Shown here: positions 1 through 13,100 of the stretch, one piece after another
Layout of the letters: each line of letters opens with the position of its first letter
Numbering within the stretch: position 1 is the first letter of the stretch
Source of the DNA: Branchiostoma belcheri
Taxonomy: Eukaryota; Chordata; Leptocardii; Amphioxiformes; Branchiostomatidae
Direction of reading: 5' to 3'
Length of the DNA: 64,000 nt
NCBI RefSeq assembly: GCF_001625305.1
Contig: NW_017804054.1
Location: forward strand, 1,032,681-1,096,680
Translations under genes and position numbers: made by a program
Notes under the pieces: generated by a model
Seen by the model: only the letters and a program-made list of their open reading frames with translations
The model's database searches: none
Told to the model about the DNA's origin: nothing

Positions 1-3000
1 GATTGTCTGAAATAATGTTAGCCTACCTGTTGCTATGTCTTACATGCACATTATCCATTCATGAAATCCCCCATGAATAGCCCCTGGTAGACCAGCCTTT
101 CATGTACCACATGAATATTTAATTTTTAATATCATGAAGTAGTCACCAGTAAACAAGAGAGAAAGGGTGATGAAGTCCCTGCATTGTAAAGTGGCAATAT
201 CTAGATAAGCCTATCATACTGCTGGAAGGGTGCCAACCAATCAGAGCACACCACATCCCCACGTGCGAGCGAGTCTGCCCAGTAGACGGGGCTGTGCCAC
301 ACATGAGGTTGTTTTGGTTGGGGAGAGGCGTGTGTGTTTGCAGCTGGGCACTGGGACTCCTGTTTTAGAACTACCGTGGACAGGACACGTAGCCTTATCA
401 GGTTAGTGTATGTACACCAACTACCTGTTGATTGCTTAGCCATTTTGTATCATAATATAACCTGTATTTGGTAGCATGGGATTTAACCCCAATCCTTATC
501 AAATGTTTTGTAAAGAATAAAAACTTAACAGCGATTACTAGAAATTTATGTGGGTGTGCCAGGTTTTTGAATCAGGAGTGATGCAGCTGAAGGTATATAT
601 ATATACGTACTGTGTTGGAGACATGTTTGCCAAGTCAATAAATAAGTCTGTGTGACACTGCTGACTTCTGACATTTTGTTTGAGGACAACTCAAGCCTGA
701 AGGTCTCGTTATTAACGGTTGTAATTTTCAAAAGGTGTAGCCCACCAGCACAAAACCGTTGGGGTTTTTCAAACATACGGTGGTGACGCAATATTTCATT
801 GCCACAATCTTGCTCGTGAAGTTGGCTAGTGATGTTGAATTTGGTAACTAGGCTGTTTGGTGATGCTTAGAGAAAATATTTTTTTTCTCAATCAGTCGAT
901 CAGTACCATATTGTATGTAACAATGACCTATGTATGCATACAAGTTTTACCCAACTGGCTGTCCATGAGTATATGTTTTTATTCATGTACATACAGTGTT
1001 TACATTGATACGTGCCAGTTGAATTTTCAACACCGGTAAACAACGTCAGTTTATAGAATATTCAAGGCTTAGTGCACTCAATTGTCTGAATTTATAGCAT
1101 GTTATGGGTGCTTACGAAGCATGACTAAGCATTGAATTTCTTGTTTATATAGCTAGTTCCCAACACTTCAACCTACACAGATTCTTATTTTCTCATACCT
1201 GCACTGCAACAGGTAACAAAATCATTTGCCATCCACCTATAATACACCTATACAGCCAGTACATTGACTGGTTCATGTTAGGTGTGGGACATACCTGTAC
1301 AAGCACTAACCACTTTTTGCTTTTGATGATGCAAGCCAAGGTGCCACAAAACAAAATGGAGCCACAACACGTTCGCATGACAAGCCATGAACCCAACATC
1401 CTGTAACATCTAATTTACATTTCTAAGATAACTGAATATACCTTTAGGGGTGAAGCACCATGGTGTTTTACATAAACAAGGACGGGTGTTGTGTTTAGCA
1501 GGCAACAGACTAGAAAGGACTAGATATTTTGTGACCTTGGTTTACAGTCTGGTAAGCTCAAATGGCGGCAAGTACCAAAGAATGAATAGAGGCTTGGGAA
1601 AATACTTAATTGAGGTAAGGCCACAGCAAGTATATTTTATGGTAGACATTCCTTGCTGATTCTATATCTAATGTGGGAGCATGAAAAAAAAACAAGATGC
1701 CTATATTTTCAAAATGGAAGCCATAAATGCTGTAACAAGAATGAAATCACAAAATATGGTACTGTATTACTGCCACTGAGTCTTGTATTCCTGAAGTTAA
1801 AAGGTACAGCAAGTTCACTACAGTAACTATAAGCTAGTACCGCTACAACTACACCCAAGGCTATCATGCTTGTCACTTCTACAACTACACCAAAGGTTAT
1901 CACGCCTGTGTTATATCTGAAACTACACTAAAGGCTACCGCACAAGTGTCATGGGGTAAAGTTACAAGGTTTTCCTACTAAATACTAGTAGTCATTTTGG
2001 AGAGCATTATTCAATGAAAGTAAAGGAGGTGAAGTGGTGACCTGAGAAACTTGATTGGCATATGTTTACATGAAAGCCTTTAGTTGGGTGTGCTCTGCAT
2101 GGAAGCAACAGGTAACTGAATGTTTATTTTGACTTCATGTACCTCATTTAGAGAGCCCATGTTTTTGAGGTAATTTCATTGTCTACAGGATGTTTCATCT
2201 TTCTGCAGCACAGTATTGATAAATGCTCCAGTAAGCAGGACTGCAGGGCACATACCATTCTTTACACAAAGTTGAAATCAACACTACTATACTCTTGTGC
2301 GACTGAGTGACATGAAGTGATGACCTGTAACATGTTTGCAAGCCTGCAGTTGTAGTTGGGTGTTACAGGTAAACTATGGTATCACTTGCAAAGTTTTTTA
2401 ATGACATGTTTTAAGGTATTGTATGTCTTTATGCAGCCAAAAATGTTACATGCCATAAGAACACTATTAGTACTAGCATGGAGGTTTTAGACCTTTTTTA
2501 GTGTCATTTATTCCAAATGATGCACAATGACGTATAATGATTGTAAAAAAAATGCCTGCAAAATAGAATCAGGTCATGTTTATTTTTCGACAGTCAAATG
2601 TTATTGTGACGTCTAGTGAAAAATTGGACATGAATCTCATCTTCCCCTCAGACAAATCAGTCTTTTGAAGATTACTTGTTTCTTTCAGCTTATAATATGT
2701 TGCAGCAGGGGTATCTAACCTGTGCCTGGCTACTATAGGTAAACTAGGCAAACATTTACTAACAGACATTTTGACATCAGTGAGGCTCTGCACGCCCCTT
2801 TTCCTTGAGCATAGGACAAGCTTGTTTTCTTCTATTGTGTAATTTGTAGGGAAAACTATAATTTTACTTGGCATAAGTTGTAGTGAAGCTGCCACTGTTG
2901 ACTCAATTTTAAATCCTTCCTGAATTAAGGATAATATATAGGCGTTCCTCCTGCATCTAACCAAGCGTTGTCTGGACTTCTCAATGCAGGCCGTTGTCAT

Positions 3001-3718
3001 TTAAGTTGATGATAATTGGCCTGGCGCAGTTGCTGCACAATTACCCACCTGTTGACTAGGAGATAAAATCCCTCTGCATTGTGTACAGGCTTCTAAGTAG
3101 CCTTTTGTCTGTGGGTTGTCTGTGTTTTGGCAGGTACAGTGGGAGTTGATGTTTGCATTGTTACAGTGTATTGTTGGCACAGTGTTTTACACAGAGGGGA
3201 ACTCAGCCAATAACTTGTCAGCTTAGAGTTCAAAGGTAGACAGCGAAGGGAAGCCAACAATATTCTCAGTGAGGTTACATACTGTAAAAATTACCGGTAT
3301 TTCAGTTAAATTTCACAAAATCATTCAAACACCTTTTGGTGTATAGGGCAGTGTCTATCACCATTACTTAAGTCCTTGGGCCACACAGGTGTGCAAGCAC
3401 TACTACGGGGGGCTAGTCCACATGTACATGTATGTAGTGTAGTGACACAGTGTTTTTAACTACCATATTATTCCCATACATGCTAAGTGCTTAGCAGAAT
3501 GTACAATTTGTAGACTAGTACTGGTACATGTAGTCATGACCTTCTGGCTGCATATTATTAAGCATTTAGCAAGTGTTTAATGCATGAAATGTTTTCAACT
3601 TTTGCTTTTTACACACTTCCTGCTGATGACATACTGTTGTGACCTTTTGTCTGTAGTCATGCAGGTGTTTCAGAACCAGTATTGTTACATTCCACCATCA
3701 CTGATTTCATCATGCTAA
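1..3718. other. Upstream non-coding stretch, no gene supported
   Basis: No reading frame here looks like a conserved protein, and none joins convincingly to the first visible TASOR exon at 7,027. Several short sequences look like splice donors, for example near 1,551 and 1,615, but no matching acceptor and frame could be built. The longest open frame is on the minus strand at 2,569-3,000 (143 codons with ATG); it shows no recognisable domain. This stretch could be intron or 5' UTR of the TASOR gene, or intergenic. Confidence 0.5.
1849..1950. repeat. Short tandem repeat, about 36-38 bp unit, three degenerate copies
   Basis: Three consecutive units each contain a core like CTACAACTACACCAAAGG followed by a TATCACGCCTGTG-like stretch. 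The units diverge by several substitutions. This explains the short minus-strand open frame rich in Val that overlaps it. Confidence 0.6.
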
Positions 3719-4088
3719 GGCCACACCAATTTAATTTGCTGGTTCTCATATCATGTATTCTCAGAAAAAAATATGAAGCGACGGCAAAAAAAAAAAATCA
3801 GGACTAGGCATCCTTTGATAGCCCAAATGCTAGAATAGGAGTCATGAAGTCAACATACCAGGCTAGGTTAAAATTTAAACAATGAATTTTGAACTTTTAA
3901 TCAATTTACCACTGCATTGATAGATGGAAAAACTGTAACAACTCTGAAGAGAAGGGGCTTCCTACAACTGTTGGGGCCAAAATATGAGCCTTTTTGAGTT
4001 GATTGATAACCAGAATCTTTTTTTTTTTTGCAAATAAGGAAAAATTAAGAGACGAATCTGAGAATCAACAAATTAAATTGGTGTGGCC
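3719..4088. mobile_element. MITE, GGCCACACC family, copy 1 (PIF/Harbinger-like)
   Basis: The element starts GGCCACACCAATTTAATT and ends with the reverse complement, AATTAAATTGGTGTGGCC. The flanking triplets are TAA on the left and TTA on the right, close to the TWA target used by PIF/Harbinger elements. It is about 370 bp and has no coding capacity. The interior aligns by eye with the copy at 4,822-5,157 over most of its length, and with the copy at 58,460-58,796 in the opposite orientation. The superfamily assignment is inferred from ends and target site only. Confidence 0.8.
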
Positions 4089-4821
4089 TTAACCTTATTA
4101 CCACTACCACTTACCCATAGACCAATACAAAGCTCAGGTGCCAAGAGGTTACATGCATGTGCGTCAGCAGGGAAAAGGTCAGATGATAATTAGTTATAGC
4201 CATGTTCTGTTGCCATTAGTTTGTACATAGTGATCTATGACAAAGTTTCTACCATATTAAATGATTCCAAATTTTATGAAAGCCCACTTGATCACATCAT
4301 CTATAGAACAAACTTAAATTGTGGAAGATTAAAAGTTTTGGAAGCTTTAATTTAAAAGTCTCTGATCAGTGTCCCTTGTCCACAGCATAATACAACATTA
4401 GGCCATATGATTTTATTTCGTTGGTTTTTAGCCTTTTGAACATACAAATTTAGCAAGAGGTTAGGATGAAAACGGGACTGGACAGCAAACTTCCGTCAGA
4501 CTATATCCACTTCCTCGGACTATTGGATATTTTCCAGAGCACAGACTTTTCCTTCATACACTGATGGAATGTTGGCCACACACCATATTGCCTGGAGTCT
4601 AACAGATGTGTACTACTTTCTGGCACAATGCTCTGCAAGCTATTCTTGGAAGGCAGCTGCAGGTTGCTGCATATTGCTGTAGGCAGGGTTATCTAGAAAC
4701 CACAGTTTCCTGTGTTACAGTGAAAAAAGATGTTGAGAGATTTAGTCAGGATCCTGACAAAGCAGATTTTTTCCTGCAGAGAATATCAAGAGCAAATTAA
4801 AGTTTTGCTGATGTTACAGTG

Positions 4822-5157
4822 GGCCACACCAATTTAATTTGTTGGTTTTTAGATTTTTTTTCAGAAAGAAAATGAAATAAAAACAGGTGAAGGCATCCTA
4901 TATAATAGCCCCATGAAGTCAACACAAAAGGCTGGGTTAATATTTCAACAATGAATTTTGAACTTTTAATCAAACCACTGCATTGATAGTTGGAAAAACT
5001 GTAAAATCTAGGAAGAAAAAGGCTTTCCTGAACTTTTAGGGGCAAAATATGAGCATTTTTGAGTTGAGTTGATTCAGAACCAGAATTTTTTTTTGTTGCA
5101 AATCAGAAAAAAATGAAGAGGCGTATCCGAGAACCAACAAATTAAATTGGTGTGGCC
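4822..5157. mobile_element. MITE, GGCCACACC family, copy 2
   Basis: It has the same inverted termini as copy 1, GGCCACACCAATTTAATT and its reverse complement, and a closely similar interior that includes the string CAATGAATTTTGAACTTTTA. Length is about 336 bp. It lies some 730 bp downstream of copy 1 in the same orientation. Target site duplication is not clean. Confidence 0.8.
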
Positions 5158-5825
5158 TAGAATTGAATTTCTTGATTTCAGCTACAATGACAGTACAGAC
5201 ATAGATACAAATAGACACACAGCAATTTTGGATAGGAGTATTGTGTGTGAGTAGGGATCCAATTATATCTCCACACAGTACAATGCTTAATGGTAGGTGG
5301 TAAAATACTTATCAGTATGTTGGCACGAGTTATTTTCTGTAAGAAGCAGTAAGATTGATGTCCTGCCCACCTGCAAAAACATTCCGATTTCTGAGCTATG
5401 TATTGTTGAAGTATTTTTGAATACTTATATAAATATTTCAAGTAGATTAAATAAACCCAGTAAGTCATTGTGCCAAGCATGTCTGGAGTTCAGCTATTAA
5501 TTTTGCTAGGGTTGACACTTGAAGCGTGGTAGGCAGCTCTGGCTACTTTGAATTGTTTTGCTTCTTGTAATACTAATAGCATTTGTGTTGCCAGCAAATT
5601 CTGTGCAAGGCTGTATGTACTTGTACTTTGGTATGTGCAAGAGAAGAGGTACTGATACTCTGTGTATGACTCATAGTCATACAGCCCATACCGCCCTTTG
5701 TACTCTAACTGCATGACCTTTGTATTGTGTATAATACACAAGTATAATTATGTATAATTAGACAAGTCCCACGGTACTTGTTTATGCCTGCCTTCCATGT
5801 ATGGACTACCCTCAGGTAAGAATAT

Positions 5826-6190
5826 TGAACAGCCATAACTGACTGGAACAGCCTGACTTACTGAACAGCCATACCTGTTGAACAGCCATAACTGTAGAAC
5901 AGCCATACCTGTTGAACAGCCATATCTGTTGAACAGCCTGACTGTGGAACAGGCTGAATGTTGATCAGTCTGACTGTTATTGAACAGCCATACCTGTTGA
6001 ATAGCCATACCTGTTGAACAGCTATAACTGGAATAGCCATAGCCAACTGGAAAAGCCATACTGTGGAATATGCTGAATGTTATTGAACAGCCATAACTGT
6101 TGAATAGCCTGACCATGGCACAGGCTGAATGTTGAACAGCCAGAACTATTGAACAGCCTGACTGTTGAATAGTGATAACTGTTAAAAGAT
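5826..6190. repeat. Minisatellite, about 17-bp unit GAACAGCCATAACTGTT
   Basis: Roughly twenty degenerate copies of a unit such as GAACAGCCATACCTGTT run head to tail, with variants GAACAGCCTGACTGTT and GAACAGGCTGAATGTT. The period is not divisible by three and all minus-strand frames stay open, so the overlapping open frames with repeated WLFN and GCS motifs are artefacts. Confidence 0.85.
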
Positions 6191-6357
6191 TGGAGTAGAT
6201 TGAAATACAATGTGGCTCATTTGTTTTTCAATGCTTTAAAATTGCAAACAATAATGCTGCATGTCATCAGATGTTAGGCCAAGGTCAGGAAGGACTGTGC
6301 CAACTTGTCAGATGCAGCATTCCCACCGGATGTGGCTATATATATATATATATATAT

Positions 6358-6719
6358 CAGGGCTCGAAATACTGGGTACATGTGCACCTTAGCGCACCCA
6401 AAATTGGAGCTGTGCACCCATTTTTTTTCTGTGGGTGCACTGGTGCACCCAAATATTTTTGTAGGTATTTTTTTACATATTAAATGTATAGAGTAATACT
6501 GGGTATTCTTGGCATCTAGGTGTCAGAAAATTTTTGTTGTAGTACTTGTTTAAGATTTTGAAGTCAGCTCTCATTTCAGATTCAAGCTCAGAAGAGGAGC
6601 AGTAAGATCTGTAATTAGGTTTTGTTTTATATGGTGCACCCAAGAAATTTTCTGTGCACCTAAATTTTTAGGTTGGGTGCACCAGTGCACCTATTCCCAA
6701 AAATGAATTTCGAACTCTG
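6358..6719. mobile_element. hAT-like MITE inserted in a TA repeat
   Basis: The left end is CAGGGCTCGAAAT and the right end is the inverted ATTTCGAACTCTG. TATATATA lies on both sides, consistent with an 8-bp target duplication typical of hAT elements, although the TA microsatellite at 6,337-6,357 makes this ambiguous. The interior carries several inverted GTGCACC and GGTGCAC copies, giving strong hairpin potential. No transposase is encoded. hAT assignment is inferred from the CAGGG-type ends. Confidence 0.7.
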
Positions 6720-7026
6720 TATATATATGTCCTCCTTCAATTAATATTGATACGTATGCTGTCTGGTAACATTCATTTTCTTCATGTATCCAATTGTGTC
6801 CAAGATTGTGTGTATTGTATCTTGTCCATTTGGCAGAGTTTTGCCCTAAGAGCTGCAGTTCTAAGTGTCAGGTTTTCTTGAGTAAAGAGACTCTTTTTAC
6901 ACAACCAAGTCTTTTATTTAGCCGATGTTTTGGTGACCGTCTGTCACCTTCCTCAGAAGTCTCATTACTCAGTGACTTACCAACCTGATGACACTATTCA
7001 CGGAAGAGGTTTTGTTGTTTCCACAG

Positions 7027-7170
7027 ACGATATGCTCCGGCCGGTGTCCCTAGACAGCCACGAGGCTCAGGAGATTCAGTTTGCCTGTAAGAGAACCTGC
7101 TGGGATGTGAAGAACTTTGAATACCAGATTACTGACATACAGCTGGTTGAGAATGATGTCCTCCAGTCAG
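7027..7170 (+). CDS. TASOR: TASOR exon a: start of pseudo-PARP domain
   Basis: It opens after TTTCCACAG and closes before GTGATA. It encodes a stretch with CWDVKNFEYQITDIQLVEN, matching the start of the DUF3715 fold. It begins two bases into a codon, so an upstream coding exon ending in phase 1 must exist. The open frame continues upstream through the intron, which makes an in-intron start possible but unlikely. Just upstream, 6,900-6,960 resembles a repeat rather than coding sequence. Confidence 0.78.
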
Positions 7171-10100
7171 GTGATAAATATATTATGTTATTTCACCGTA
7201 AATCGTTTTAGGTTTATGTGGACTTGATTTTGATGGGGAAAGTGCATTCAACCTGTTGACATTATGTTGTATTCTTCTTCATAATGATTATTTTATTCAA
7301 TTCTTTGTGGCAAATAGAAAACCAGCAGAGAGACACATGCAATGGAAATTGTACAATTAAATACTATTAGACACTACATACACTTGAAATACATGGGCAC
7401 AAAGGTTATAATGGTTCCTCTTACTAGATGGGTTGAAGAAAAAAGTTTCTACCAAACTTGTAGGGAAGCAGACTGATACCTGGTGCCAGATGTCAACATA
7501 GTTGCCCAGTGCTATCAAGTTATATGTCCAGCTAACTAAATCATAGGATCCATTGCTGCTACACTGACTCAAGTGCCTAAACAGTACCAGTTATTGAATT
7601 GTTAATGGTCATGTTTCCCTCAAATGGGTTGCCGACACATCACACCCAACAGCAATATCTTAATTGAGATCATGTGCCGTTGCGTTAGTCATGAATAATT
7701 TATTATAAGTCATTAATGTTTCATGCCAATCAAAGAACTAATAGAATTGCTTTTACACAAAGAAAGTGCATCATAACTGGAAAGGAAAGGTACAAGCACA
7801 GGTCCAGCTTGATTTTATCAGCACTTGCATGGGTTAATCCATTTATGAAATGTGTAGGAAGGTGGGGAAATGGAAGATAATGGATGGGAACTGAGTTTTT
7901 GGTAATATTTCTTCAGAAAGGAAGTTATGACTGTCTGGCATTTCCTGATTAATTCTATTGGAGGAGCTTTCTGGGCTAGCATGATATAGACATGACGTTA
8001 ATGGTACACACGTCACCGCTGTCTGAACAGTACACAGAACAGTATACAGGACAGTAACAAAAAAAAACTACACCGAAGAAATCAAAGATCTGATACCTCC
8101 TAGAAAACTTTTTGTGATTATTCCTTGTTTCATCCATAACAGTAACAAAACCAAAATGAGAAATATTGTAATACATATTTGAAGTACAATTAGACTGATT
8201 AGTAGCAGTTTTAAAAAAGATGCAATAAAATAAGTGCAGTCAGCTTTTTAACCTGAACAGGCATGGAGTCTTGGAATACCAAGATTAAAAGCAGACGAAC
8301 TAATTATATGAGCACTTTGACATTTGGTGCTCAGCTAACAAGACCTCTGTGCCCTCCCAAAACATTTCTATTCTAGAGTTCCTACAAAAGCAGCATGAAC
8401 TCTCCGTAGAAGGGCGCAGTCCCAAGGAGTTGATTGAGGAGTTTGCGTTCCTGGATGTTACTGACAAGACAAAGAGGTCTGCTGTGTGTAACTCTGGGTT
8501 AACTACAGCTCTGTCAGACACAGCCAACTCAGCACTGGGTAAGTCATTCTTCAACAACGTTTTTCAAAACTAGTGGCATGGAACACTTCTACTTGCACTA
8601 GATTCAAGATGTCTTTATTGACCTTTACCTTGACCTTTATTGAGCCTATTGATCTTTGGCAGTGGGCAACTTCTGAAGTCACTGAATTCAAGTCAATTCA
8701 CAGTTTTTCACTCTAACATATAACATTGCACATAAACTTGAAATAATCACAAAGAACTGTTACAGTAGTACTGCTCATAAGATTACAATTGTTTAATTAC
8801 AACATATAAAACTTGATAAAATAGCACACATGATATTCGAAGTGATTCAGTTCATCATGGTTTAAAATAAATACTGTGCGCTATTTTCTGTGCTCAGAAT
8901 TTTGGTCAACATTGTTTCAGTTGACTGTGTTATAAAGTGATGCCATTAATTCTTAACATTTCTGTAAGTGCTGACAAAACAGCACGTTAACTCATAGGGC
9001 ATTGTGACAGGAGGATAAAGAGACATGTTTGTGCCAACAGGTGAGCCCAGTCAAGGTGTGACAGTTTGGAGATGTCCAGACCTTTGTATTCAGAAAGAAA
9101 CTGAAGGTGGACCAAAGAACCATGTTGTTGCAATGTTCAAGGTTTGTATCAACAGTGTTTTTTTTTATTCATGGCATTGGTAAAGCTCTGATAGAGGGAA
9201 ATTATGTGTAGAAGCAAATACAAAGCATTAGCATATGGTCGTATGCACAATAATATGTGCAGTGTTGTATCATGCTGAAGTTCAGTTTTTCCTTTTTGTA
9301 CAGTGTTACAAGGTCGTTCCATATCAGTTGTTTTATTACAAGGCATTTAAAAAAATAATAGGACCTAACAAAAGTTTGATTGTTAATATGAAGTTGTCAT
9401 AACATTTCATTGGAAGAAGAGTAGATATGTTTGCATCTTGCAGAAATGTTTTCTTGTTTGGTAGAATGCACTTAACAACACAGTGGAGAAAACCCTACTG
9501 TTTACAGATTTCATAGGTTGATGTCCCTCAGTAGACGGATCTTGGCTGTCCAACCAATCATAACATGGCAATTATGGGTTAGACTAATGCAAAACTGGCT
9601 GCATGTTTGTCAATAATTTGCATTTTTGGGTTTTTTTTTTTTACTTTTATTTTCTGTGGGTGGGGCTATGTGGCAATGCCATTATGCTATTTCTAGCTCT
9701 CAAGTAGCCCGGTCCTGCATTCCTTGCAGCCCCTGTAAGCCCTGTTGTTTTGCATTGTCCAAGACTCAACACGAATATGTAAATTAGTATTCTAGGAAAA
9801 TGGCATTGTCCAGAGATGCTACTGCTGCTGTTGAAATGAGGACTGCTGTTGGTGGGCAATCCAGTTGAACTGCTTGAACAATTTTTAGAGCACTTGAGGG
9901 TGAAGGGTATCAGTATTTGCATGATAAGTATGATTCAGAGGGGGAAAAAAGTAGAAAAAGGCTGCTATGTAGATTATATAATGAAGTTCATACCCACAGA
10001 TAATGAGAGGCCGGCCAAGGACAGTTGTTCCACAGAGCAACTTGGGATTGCCACCGAAGCCTGCCCAGAACTTTGACAGTCATGTGCCTTGTGTGGTGTT

Positions 10101-13100
10101 CTCTGGGGCTGACGACATGACTTCAGCTATGCAGGTGAGGCCTAAACTTTATGCTCCTCATACTAGAAATAGCTTTGTTTCTGTTGAGGAAAAAGCTTAT
10201 TTTATTTACTTATTGGTTGGAACATATGAGCCACATACCGGGTACTTTCTTTTTTTCTTTCGTTATTCTTTATTTCCGGCATCACTCGCCCATGTAAAAG
10301 AAAACATACGGATATAGATACACATAATAACAATAGTTAAAGGTATGTCTATGAGTACAGACAGACCCAGATATTGCGGAAGAATTTGTTATGGAATATT
10401 ACATCGTATTTGAGAACAGATTAGATAAAGTTATTTGAGGAAATGTACAGACAGGATATGAAAGAATAGTATTATTTGCACCATGTCAAATGTGTCTGTC
10501 CTACCAGGTATTGTAAACAAACATTTTACTGGCACTGCAAAATCTTGGTTAAGACATTATAATATGGAAATAGTTGTTGTAGGCAACTCACTTTGATACA
10601 ACTCTAGTGCTAGTGGAGTCCCATAACTGTGAGGCAAAATGTTGGGAGCAATGAGATGTAAACAACATCTTTTTAACATGAGAACAACAACTGTACGTAT
10701 TATGGTGTTAGCACGACTATACAGACCTCTTATCTGGGCAAGAGTAGTCATTGCCATTTAGTTTGTCATTGATATGAATACTAAGGTAAACATATGAAGT
10801 GACAAATTTCTGAGATTCTCCATACAATTTAATGGGGAAAAGGTTGCTGAAGTGGCATACCAGCACTTGGAAAATACATACAACACGATTTGTTTACATC
10901 AAATACTACATCATTAAGAAAGCCAAATTCTTCACAAATATTCACAAAGTTTTTGCGAAGCTTTCAGGCTTGGACGTATTTAGCACATCATCAGCATAAA
11001 AAAGGTGGTTCACAAGGAGACCACCTATATTGTATATAACAACCTACTTCAGCATTACAGAGTCTGATATTCAAGTCACCAATGTAAACATTGAACAGTA
11101 TGATTACTATACACAATGTAGAGACAGTAGTTTTTGATCTTGAAAGATATTCAATGAGATTGAACTAAAAAAGCAATCTTTTTATGTTCTCATTATGCTT
11201 ATTTTTTTTCTTTGGCTGATGCCAACATTGTTATTGGACTTGGAACCAATAGGTCCCGAATTCGATACTCACCGTGGCCAGACATTGTGCTCTTGGCAAA
11301 GGCACTTTACATGACTTCCCCACTTGTACGGTGGAGTGACGCCCACCGAGCCTCTTAGGCTAATCTCTCTGTGTACCAAAAACACACTACTGATTTGGTG
11401 CACCAATGTGTCAACATCAGCACATTTGGCACCGAGAGCCGTTAATTTTTTTTTTTCAAATGCCAACATTGTCTTGCATGGTTCAAGTTAAAGCTCTACA
11501 GATTTGTTCCTCTCTCTTCATTATGATATAACCACTTTCTTCATGTGGTAGTGTTAAAAGTTCCGTGACATTGGTGTTTTTCACAGATCTACCTGTATGA
11601 ACTCAATAAGGTTGACCACAAACCTCTGACAAGACCCAGACACTGCTGCCCCTATGCAATCATCTTTTATAAGAACAAGGCAAGTCAGAAGGTCACTAGC
11701 ACTAAGCCAGCAAAAGTTGCCAAGATCAGCAAGCCAGTAACACCCGTCACAAAACAGCAGGTAAGGATGGAAAGCTGTTAGCATATCCTGAAGCCCACTT
11801 TGAATATGCTCATGCTGTATAGAAACTCGTGTTTACCAGGACATGGTAATTTCGTACTTTACTGTGACGTGTAAGTTAGTTGAAGGAAAACATCACTATG
11901 CATTAATTGTTCAAATGGAATCTTTGTTTAGGTAACACAGTAAAGGAACACGTTCTGTGTTCCTGGTATTGTCATGGTCATTTCCTTAGTGTTATTTTTA
12001 GCAAGGCAGACATCCGGCTTGCACAGAATGACCTTCTCTGACCCCTTGTATAGCAGCCTGCATCAGGCCGAAGACTGATACCGTTTGGAGAGAAGATGGT
12101 CACGTACTCCATAGCCTGGTCAGGCACACTGACCAACAAGGACAAAGAGCTTGGCCGAGTGGACTTCCTGGCTGGTCAAGGCTGCAAAGTGCCAAGCTTG
12201 TAAGTATCAGAACCAGGCCAAATCAAATTGAAAATATTCTTAAGCAAGTTTGAAATGTAGTTTTCAAGATTCAAGCTCAATGATACTTGATACTTAATAA
12301 AGTTAATGCTTTATTTAGATATCCATCAGTTGCAAAAGCAACAGCAAGAGCAACTAATCTTCCCGGATTCCACAGCAGTTACACATAACAACAACATTGC
12401 ACATACTACACAACCAAATAAAAATGACATCATACTGCTATATAACATGAATAAAAGAAAGACTCCTTATAATACATTCATTTGCTTTTACTTCAGTTAC
12501 ACCGAATTCATCTGCAACAAGACTACGTTGTTTTTGCAATGATTACGTGCATTTACATGAACTGAACTGCAAGTCTTCTGTCTGAAAATGTAAACATCCA
12601 GACAAATAGTCAGTGAGCTCAAAAGAAGACTTATATACTTTTCACATTCCTATTGTTCCCAACACAACTTTCCACCTTGACCGTCACGCAATGTTGTTTT
12701 CAAAGGTACCTGTCAGGTAAAAGTCAGGGGAGTTGTTTTCAAAATACAGCCGTTGTTTTGGCTACTGCAGACTTCAAGAGAACTTGCTTCAAAGAAATTG
12801 TAGTCAGACAGGATGTTTGACTGTCTACCTGATTGAAGGGGCGCTGTGTGTCGTGCATATTGAATATCCCGGTATATTTATGATTCCACACTAAAGAAAG
12901 ACTGTGTACAAAACAGAGTAAAGCTGTCCGGCTCGTTTATTAATACAGAACTAAAGGTATTGCAGTTCTTCTGAGAGCCACTATAGTATGCAAATGCTCA
13001 AACCAGTAAGATCCCTAGCCAGATTAGAATTGCCAACTCCAAGTACTAAAGTGGCGTGTTACGGAATGTACCAGTTTACAAACTTGGCAAGACATGTAGG

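Noticed and set aside
2569..3000. 143-codon minus-strand open frame starting with ATG
   Set aside because: No recognisable motif, no partner exon and no clear promoter or polyadenylation signal. It is kept only as a remote possibility.
4606..4800. Plus-strand frame with KKDVERFSQDPDKADFFLQR, a possible upstream TASOR exon
   Set aside because: The only good acceptor gives a frame that stops before any GT donor, so it cannot be an internal exon of TASOR.
5748..6116. 122-codon minus-strand open frame rich in WLFNRYGCS
   Set aside because: Created by the 17-bp minisatellite.
5826..6190. CRISPR-like array
   Set aside because: Units are short and directly adjacent without unique spacers, and the DNA is clearly eukaryotic.
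6900..6990. Coding sequence just upstream of the first visible TASOR exon (frame with SHYSVTYQPDD)
   Set aside because: A good acceptor at 7,026 cuts this frame, and the string GATGTTTTGGTGACCGTCTG has the look of a dispersed repeat. It cannot be fully excluded.
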